64,000 nt of DNA. Source: Dromaius novaehollandiae. Taxonomy: Eukaryota > Chordata > Aves > Casuariiformes > Dromaiidae. Below are positions 57,989-64,000 of the stretch, one piece after another. The number at the start of each line of letters is the position of its first letter. Positions within the stretch are counted from its first letter, which is position 1. Under the pieces are notes generated by a model. It searched no databases. It was not told where the DNA came from and worked only from the letters and a program-made list of their open reading frames with translations. Location of the stretch: positions 4,278,001 to 4,342,000 of the forward strand of contig NC_088117.1 of the NCBI RefSeq assembly GCF_036370855.1, given 5' to 3'. A program made the position numbers and the translations under genes.

Positions 57989-60900
57989 GCCTCGCCGGGG
58001 GGAGGCCGTGGGAGCCGGCGCCCCGACCGCGCGGAGCGGGGACAGGAGAGGGGCGCCTCTGCCGCCTGGGCCTCTGGGCAGCTTTGCTCGTACGCAAGTT
58101 TGGGGTGGAAAAACACGAGCTGCGTCGAGATGCTCTCTGGCCGCGGATGCTGGAACTGGAGCTGCTTGACTCCACTCTCCCTGCTCCCCGGGGGCTGGTA
58201 AAGCCGGGAGGGTGCCAGCACCTCCCAGATCGATCAGCATCACCCGGGATGCGGAGGGCAAGGGGACACTCAGGGCACGCTCAGTCTGGCGCCACCAGAA
58301 CCACTGACAACACTCTGCTAGTCAGTCCAGCAAAATCCTGCCTCGCACACACATCACGGGGCTGCGGATCCGGACTCATGGGGCAAGGCTGCTCGGCAGA
58401 AGGGGTCAGTTCCCAGGCCCTCCTTGACCTCCGGCTGCTCAACAGGGCTCTGGTGACCAGGGTTCAGAGCAAAGCAGCCAGGGCTTGGGAGCTGGAGGAA
58501 GCGCTGGAGAAGCTCCTCCTTCCTCCGCTGTTGCTGCGGCTCCTTTCAGCTCCCTCCTGAGAGCAACAGGCGGAAACAGGCAGGATCCTCCGCTCGCTCA
58601 CTGGGCAGGAGCCTGGAGCCGGAGGAAGGGCCGTGCGCTGGTCTGTCCTCACACCCCTGGGCACAGAGAGCAGCCGGGGTGTGACCAAGGGAGGAAGAGG
58701 AGGAGGCAGAGGAGGAGGCGGCGGCGTGGCCAGAAAGTTCAGGCTCTTCCCGGCTGCAGGGCGTCCTGAGGGAACCGCTGCCGAGCTCCCGAGGTGGAAC
58801 ATGCCTTGGGATCGCGCTGGTTCCCCGCGGTTTTCAGACCACAGAGACCCCGGGCTGGGCTGGGCCGAGCTCCGCTCAACCACAGGCAGGTTGTTAGGAC
58901 CCAGCCCCGGGTGGAAACGGCTCCGAGGTGGTGCTGCGAGTCTTTTTCTGGGCTGTAGTGTTTACCCGGAGGCGGGAGGGAGGAGTGGAGGTGGCCGGCC
59001 GAGGAGCTTGCTGTGTGCGCGGAGCATCCTGTTTATCCAGCCTGAAATAGCTCCTCCCGGCCTGCTGCAGGCCGCCAGCCCCAGGGGACCGGGAGGCTGC
59101 TCACACCTCTCCCTGCCAGCAAAACCACCCCAAACAGCATCCACCGCGCGCCTGACGCCAACCCCCGCACGCGCAGGGTGCTGCGGTGCCCCGCAGCAGA
59201 GCGGCACGAGGACGCTGCTCAGACCCCCCGTTTCTCCAGGGCGGCAAGGGCCCCTGCTGCTCCCCGGCCAGGCTTTCGGGAAGCCGAGCCCTCAGCACGG
59301 GGCTGAGGAGCGAGCAGGACGTTGGCTGGTGTTTCCCAAGCCGCGTCAGGGCCGACCCTGCTCGAAGGGTGCACGAAGGATACGGGCTCGGCGCGCGGGA
59401 ACCCCATTCCCAGGGGAAGGACCGGCGGTTCCCGGCGTTACTGTCTTCTGAGCTGCACCATGGACGTGCCCCACGAAACCATAATTTCTGGGAGTAATTT
59501 AAGGTGACTGAAGTCTCTTGCCGTGATAACACTCAAACTTCCCAACATCAGCAGCTTTTGTTTTTACACATTTCTCGCCACTCAAGGTCATTTCAGATGG
59601 AAAGTCGTTTCAAAACCAGAAGATTTACCTTTTTCTCATTGAAATGCCCCGTAAGAACGCTTTACCCTTACCAACATGCTTGTTTTCAGCTTGTTTCCCT
59701 GACCAAAATGTTGTTGAAATCAACAGAGTCTCATGGGAAATTTGGTTTCAGCAAAATCTCATTTCCAATAGAAAATTGTTCCACTGGAGGCTTTTAAACA
59801 CTTTCTCTAGCACTGATCCCCAGGGAGTCTAGCTCTGAATTCACTCAAAAGTCTGGTTTACCGGAGTTACAGTGTGTCTGGATATTTAAAAGGTGGGGGA
59901 AATACATCCCCCCCAAAAAAAAATTGAATAAAATGTAAACATCTACAATAACAACTTCATTATTAGCAGAATTTATTTATAAAAAAAGAATGATACAGGG
60001 TGTAATTTAGGTAGTGCACAGGAGTCCTCCTAAGGGGATGAAAAAAGCACTAAAAAAATCCTATTCTTGAAAAATCCATCCACTGAAGTGTTGCGGCACT
60101 ACGTGTTGAGCCACTTTCCTGTCCCTGTTGACATATTTCTTAAATAGGAAAGGAAAACTAATTAAGAGGTTAAAACCAGAAAGCCCTGATATTGTTGATT
60201 TGTAAACAGGAAGGTTATATCTGCAGTAAGCAGAAATAGCACGTAAATAGAGACTGGACGCCCTAATGCAGACACAGGGGACATTTATGTGTCTAGAAAA
60301 ACCACCTGAAGATGAGGTACCATCCCGGCACCGTCAGTCATCGCTCTGCCGGTGACACAACGCCTGGTTCGTACCCAGCCTGCTGCCAGCTGGCACGCGG
60401 ACCTGCTCCATCGCTTCATGCTCAGAGGGTTAAAATAAAGACATTTTGTCTGAAGGCCTTTTTTGTGATGGGAAGGGTTTTGGAGGCTCCAGGTCCAGCA
60501 GTGACAGCACTTCCACCGCTTCTCCGCAGATTCCCACGCATCCGGGTGGCGAGGAAATGAGTCCCGTGCGGTTCTGGACAGGGTTTCCTCCGCTCCAGGC
60601 GGTGCCCGAGGATGAGAGAAATGGGCAGAGCAGCCCCGTTTGGCCTCTGGGAAAGGTCTGGGGGCAGCAGCAGTCGGGAAATACTACTTTTCCCAGGAGA
60701 AGAGCAGAGAGAGGGTCGTTAGTCCGGTGCCTGATGACGAGGGTGTGTGCAGGTGGGAGGCTGCCACCTCCCCCTGTAACACCTGAAATCTGGCCAGGTC
60801 TAGCAGGAGGTTGGACACCTCTGGGGAGTTATGGTCTCCCTCTAATGACTCAGGCAGCAGGGCAGGGGAGGGAGGCCATGGAGGGGATGGTGTCGTGTAG

Positions 60901-61342
60901 CTCGGTGGTTATTAGACATCAGAGAAGCCACACCGCCTTCACCTGCGATACACCAACCTGCAGGAGAGCCAGCTCCTTTGGTGCTATTAGGTAGAGACCT
61001 GCTTGGTTTTGATTTTTTCCCATTTTCCCTCTCTGTCCTTCTCTTCCATCTCACCTCTAGGAAAAAATAAAGAAAAGGAGAAGAAACAAGGAAGCAAAAA
61101 GATCCTTCTCTCCTAAATGGTTTAATAAACATATTTTTTCCCCAAATTCTTGCTATAGAACCAAATACTAACAGACTTTCTTTTCTTTTTTCCTTTTTTT
61201 CCTATTAAGACTAGCACTGCACTCGGAGCCGGTCGGTGTGCTCTGCCCAGGACATGCGGCTGACCCGTCCCCGGCCTCCTCCCGGGACTGCGGCTCCCCG
61301 CAGGACTCCAGGGGCTTTTGCGGGTCCCGGGCCCCCTTTGCT

Positions 61343-61379
61343 CTGTGTGTGTGTGTCTGTGTGTGTGTGTGTGTGTGTA
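61343..61379 (+). repeat. (TG)n microsatellite
   Basis: A dinucleotide run of about 17 units with one TC interruption. It can adopt Z-DNA but has no assigned role. Confidence 0.9.
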
Positions 61380-61739
61380 GCAGCTCAGGTTGATCAGGTA
61401 CTGAGGAAGAAACGTCCTGAACAGCACAAGCGGCGTTTCCGACGGCACCGCGGGCGGTCACTGACGCTGTCACCCCGGAGGGAAAACCTTCCTGCTGCGG
61501 AGCAGGTGCCCTGGGACTGGGCTCAGCTCCCACCCCAGGGACGCTCACAGATCCGCGCGGTCGCAGCGGCTGCCAGAGGGAAGCCAAACGCAGCGGTTCC
61601 CCGATGACGGGGATGCCGCGCAGCTGCTGCCAAAGCCGGCTCCGGGGGTGCCAGGCCTCTTCGGGGGCCCCGCGCTGCAGCCCCCAGCCCGGGCAGCCCC
61701 GGCCCCGGTGGTACCCGGCCCCCCCCTTCCCCTCTGCTT

Positions 61740-61930
61740 GGAGACAATGCAGAGATGGATTTTAAAAAATTACACTGGGATAAAGAGTCTAATCATCGCG
61801 GCTAATTACATATCGCTAAACAGATGTAAATAGTGCTTATCCGTCTGGAGCGGGCTGAATTATCTGTTGGACAAACCAGCTTCTAAATCGAGGCATTTTC
61901 TGTCGAATACAGTCTGGGAGAATGAATGAT
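61740..61930. promoter_or_regulatory. Candidate conserved non-coding element upstream of NIBAN2
   Basis: This 190-base AT-balanced block sits between GC-rich flanks. It contains TAATTA (61803-61808), a CAGATG E-box and several GATA-type motifs (GGATAAA, GCTTATCC, TTATCTG). The texture is typical of vertebrate enhancers, but evidence is by motif and composition only. Confidence 0.35.
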
Positions 61931-64000
61931 CTCACGATTTCAGCCAGCTGCCTAGGAACGCGGCGACCGCCGCCACGAGCGGTCTGGCATCAGCAGAGCG
62001 GTCCACACGCGCGTGATGCCGCGGGCCCTCGCCGAAGCCCACCCCGAGCAGCACAGCTCTGCAAGCAGCTCCCAGCCCTCGCGGGAGCCCAGCACGTGCT
62101 GCGGCCGGTTGCCCTCCAAATTAGGTACCTGCGGCTGGAAATACCTCCACTTTTCTCCTCTCGGATTTTCCCCGCAGCTGCCAGCGTGGCGTAAAACCCG
62201 ACCTCTCAGTCGTGGCACCTAGAACAGGCTGCTCCGAACCGCTTGCTGCCTCTAGGACTTATTGCCACCATTAAATGCAGGCGTGTTTGCAGGATGAGGC
62301 TTTTAACACAGTAAATATTTATTTCCCCTTCTCCGAACGTAAGGAGCAATCATCAGCGCTTTCCTTTAACTCTCGGTGACCCCAGGCACCGAGGATCTGT
62401 TTCCACCGCAGCCCGGCTCAGCAAGGAAACCCGATCGCTTCGGATGATGAGTGGGGGGAGCGTTTGAGGGCAGCAGGGGCAGCCCGGGGCGTTTCGGGGT
62501 GCTCGTGGGAGCCACAGGCCCTTGCAAACGCGGCCGCATAAGGAGAGATGCTCTCCGGCGGCCAGCACGGCTGGGCTTGGGTCACCGTCCCCAGGGTTTG
62601 GCCACATGCAACCCCCCCCCAGGCCACCTGGGAGGGAAGGGGAGAAGCCATGGAGGTGCCCCAGCGCTCTGGACAAGCTCTGTCCTTGCAGGCGGCTCTG
62701 CTGCGGAGCCGGGTCCCCGTGCAAACCCGGTGGGACGGCGGGGGAAAGAGCAGGGCAAAGCACCTGTAGGTCTGAGACAAGGGTGCAAACGTGTCCTCCA
62801 GCCCGTGCTCGGGGAGGGGGGGGCTGCTCGCTGCTCCCTTTCATAGGAACTGGTGCTGCCACAATAAACGGCTGTGTAATCGCAGCAGTAAAACTCCCTG
62901 CCGATAAGGCCGAAGCTGCTCTGCAGCTGCTGCGCCCTGCTGAATGGCAGCTGCTGCTCCCGTGGGCTCCCAGGCCCGGCCCTGGGCGGTTTTTGCACCC
63001 TGATGCGCCCTAAGTGCCCGTGTTTGCAGCGGGATTAGTCCAGCGGGATTTACTGTGCTGGGGCAGGCGCTGCCAGATAACACCGTGATTACGCAGTGCT
63101 GAATCAGGGCTCTCACAGCTCCGGCTTCTGCTGAATCAGGGATGGAGCCTGAGCAGGATCAATAACCTCCCTAGTTCAGCTGCAGCTCGGGCACGGAGCC
63201 CTTGGAGAGGGCTGGCTCGCAGAGAGCCCCTCTTGGAAGGCAGCTCCAGGCTTGGCCTTGGCTGGAAGCAACTTCGGACCCTGAGAAAAATAAAACTAAG
63301 TCCCACCAGGGCTGCGTAACAGGCTGCCTTGCGTCCGGGCTCGCTGGTGTTGTGTGCACAGCATGCACAGCCCAGACTGGTTGCTGGCTGAGCCAGTCCG
63401 CCCAGAGCCGGTGGACCTGCTTGCTGGCCTGAGCAGGGGAGCAAAGGGGTGCGGAAAGGTACCCACGGCAGGCGGGGGCGGGGGGGAGCTGGGAACCCCT
63501 CCGGAGGCTCACACGCAGAGCACCCCATGTGGCAAGCACCCCACTGCTGGGCCACGGGCGAGGGAGCAGAACGAGCCCTGGGTGGCGATGGCCACGGCCA
63601 GCAGGACGGGGGTCCGGAGCCCCCCCCCCAGCTCCTGGGGAGCCCTGGCCGGCAGCGGGACGGCGGTGACCTGCAGCCTTGCCGGCTCCCGGTGCTTGCA
63701 GAGGGCACTGGTGCAGGAGCTGAGGGTGGCTCATGTGGACCACCATTCCCCTCTGCTGGCCGGGACTGGGATAACTGGTCCCCGGCAGCCTGGCCTGGCT
63801 GGGAGCCTGCAGCACAGCGGGCCGGTCTCCCGCCCCGGCTGGGGCACAGGGCACGGGCAAGGGCACACGGCGCTGCAGGCTGGCAAGCACCAAACATCCG
63901 CAAACACCTGGACGTGTTTAAACATCTCGGCCCCGGTGGATTTTCCAGGTGGGGATGAGGCCAGGATGTGGCCCCAGCTCTGCACCTTGCTGCCGGGTGC

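Larger units (their letters stand above)
57989..64000. other. Intergenic sequence upstream of NIBAN2; no supported gene
   Basis: The part at 59.5-60.3 kb is AT-rich and featureless. GC-rich parts carry accidental open frames only. A (TG)n run and a candidate conserved element are listed separately. I looked for the first exon of STXBP1, which neighbours NIBAN2 head-to-head in mammals, and did not find its start sequence here. Confidence 0.6.

Noticed and set aside
59900-61140. Isolated plus-strand AATAAA signals near 59925, 60432, 61068 and 61125
   Set aside because: They lie in AT-rich or polypurine DNA with no upstream coding sequence, so they do not mark a gene end.
57989-64000. First exon of the neighbour expected from mammalian gene order (STXBP1)
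   Set aside because: Its characteristic start sequence was not found on the plus strand; it probably lies beyond the right edge or the gene order differs.

Overview
This window is vertebrate nuclear DNA, most likely from a bird and probably from a GC-rich microchromosome. The evidence is GT-AG spliced genes with short GC-rich introns, a CR1 LINE 3-prime end as the only clear transposon, many G/C homopolymer runs, and two readable genes whose proteins match vertebrate SLC31A2 and NIBAN2 (FAM129B). No bacterial, viral, tRNA, rRNA or CRISPR feature was found, and almost every long open frame is a chance frame in GC-rich DNA.

Layout. Positions 1-2670 are upstream or intronic sequence of SLC31A2. 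Three plus-strand coding exons of SLC31A2 lie at 2671-4471, followed by a 3-prime UTR ending near 5380 (alternative signals at 5833 and 5900). NIBAN2 lies tail-to-tail with it on the minus strand: stop codon at 7871, start codon at 57195, 14 coding exons, and a CpG-island promoter at about 56.45-57.9 kb. Its 3-prime UTR probably runs down to about 5.84 kb. Intron 1 (26.7 kb) and intron 2 (7.7 kb) make up most of the window. All 14 exons join in frame to a complete 804-residue protein with no frameshift or internal stop. From 57.9 to 64.0 kb is intergenic or upstream sequence with no supported gene.

Function. SLC31A2 (CTR2) is a three-pass copper transporter-family protein of endolysosomal and plasma membranes. 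NIBAN2 is a PH-domain protein at cell-cell junctions and membranes, linked to ERK signalling and cell survival. Nothing in the sequence ties the two functionally. They are convergent neighbours with polyadenylation signals of opposite strand less than 20 bp apart.

Non-coding structure. The most interesting items are a 71-bp minisatellite in NIBAN2 intron 5, a CCAAT/TATA/CpG cluster on the antisense strand of the same intron, three different pentanucleotide arrays in the NIBAN2 5-prime leader, an AP-1/ARE site cluster and a GATA/HMG-box motif cluster in intron 1, and AT-rich blocks that look like conserved non-coding elements at 35.2-35.6 and 61.7-61.9 kb. I found no convincing previously undescribed biological system here. 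The regulatory items are hypotheses from motifs only.
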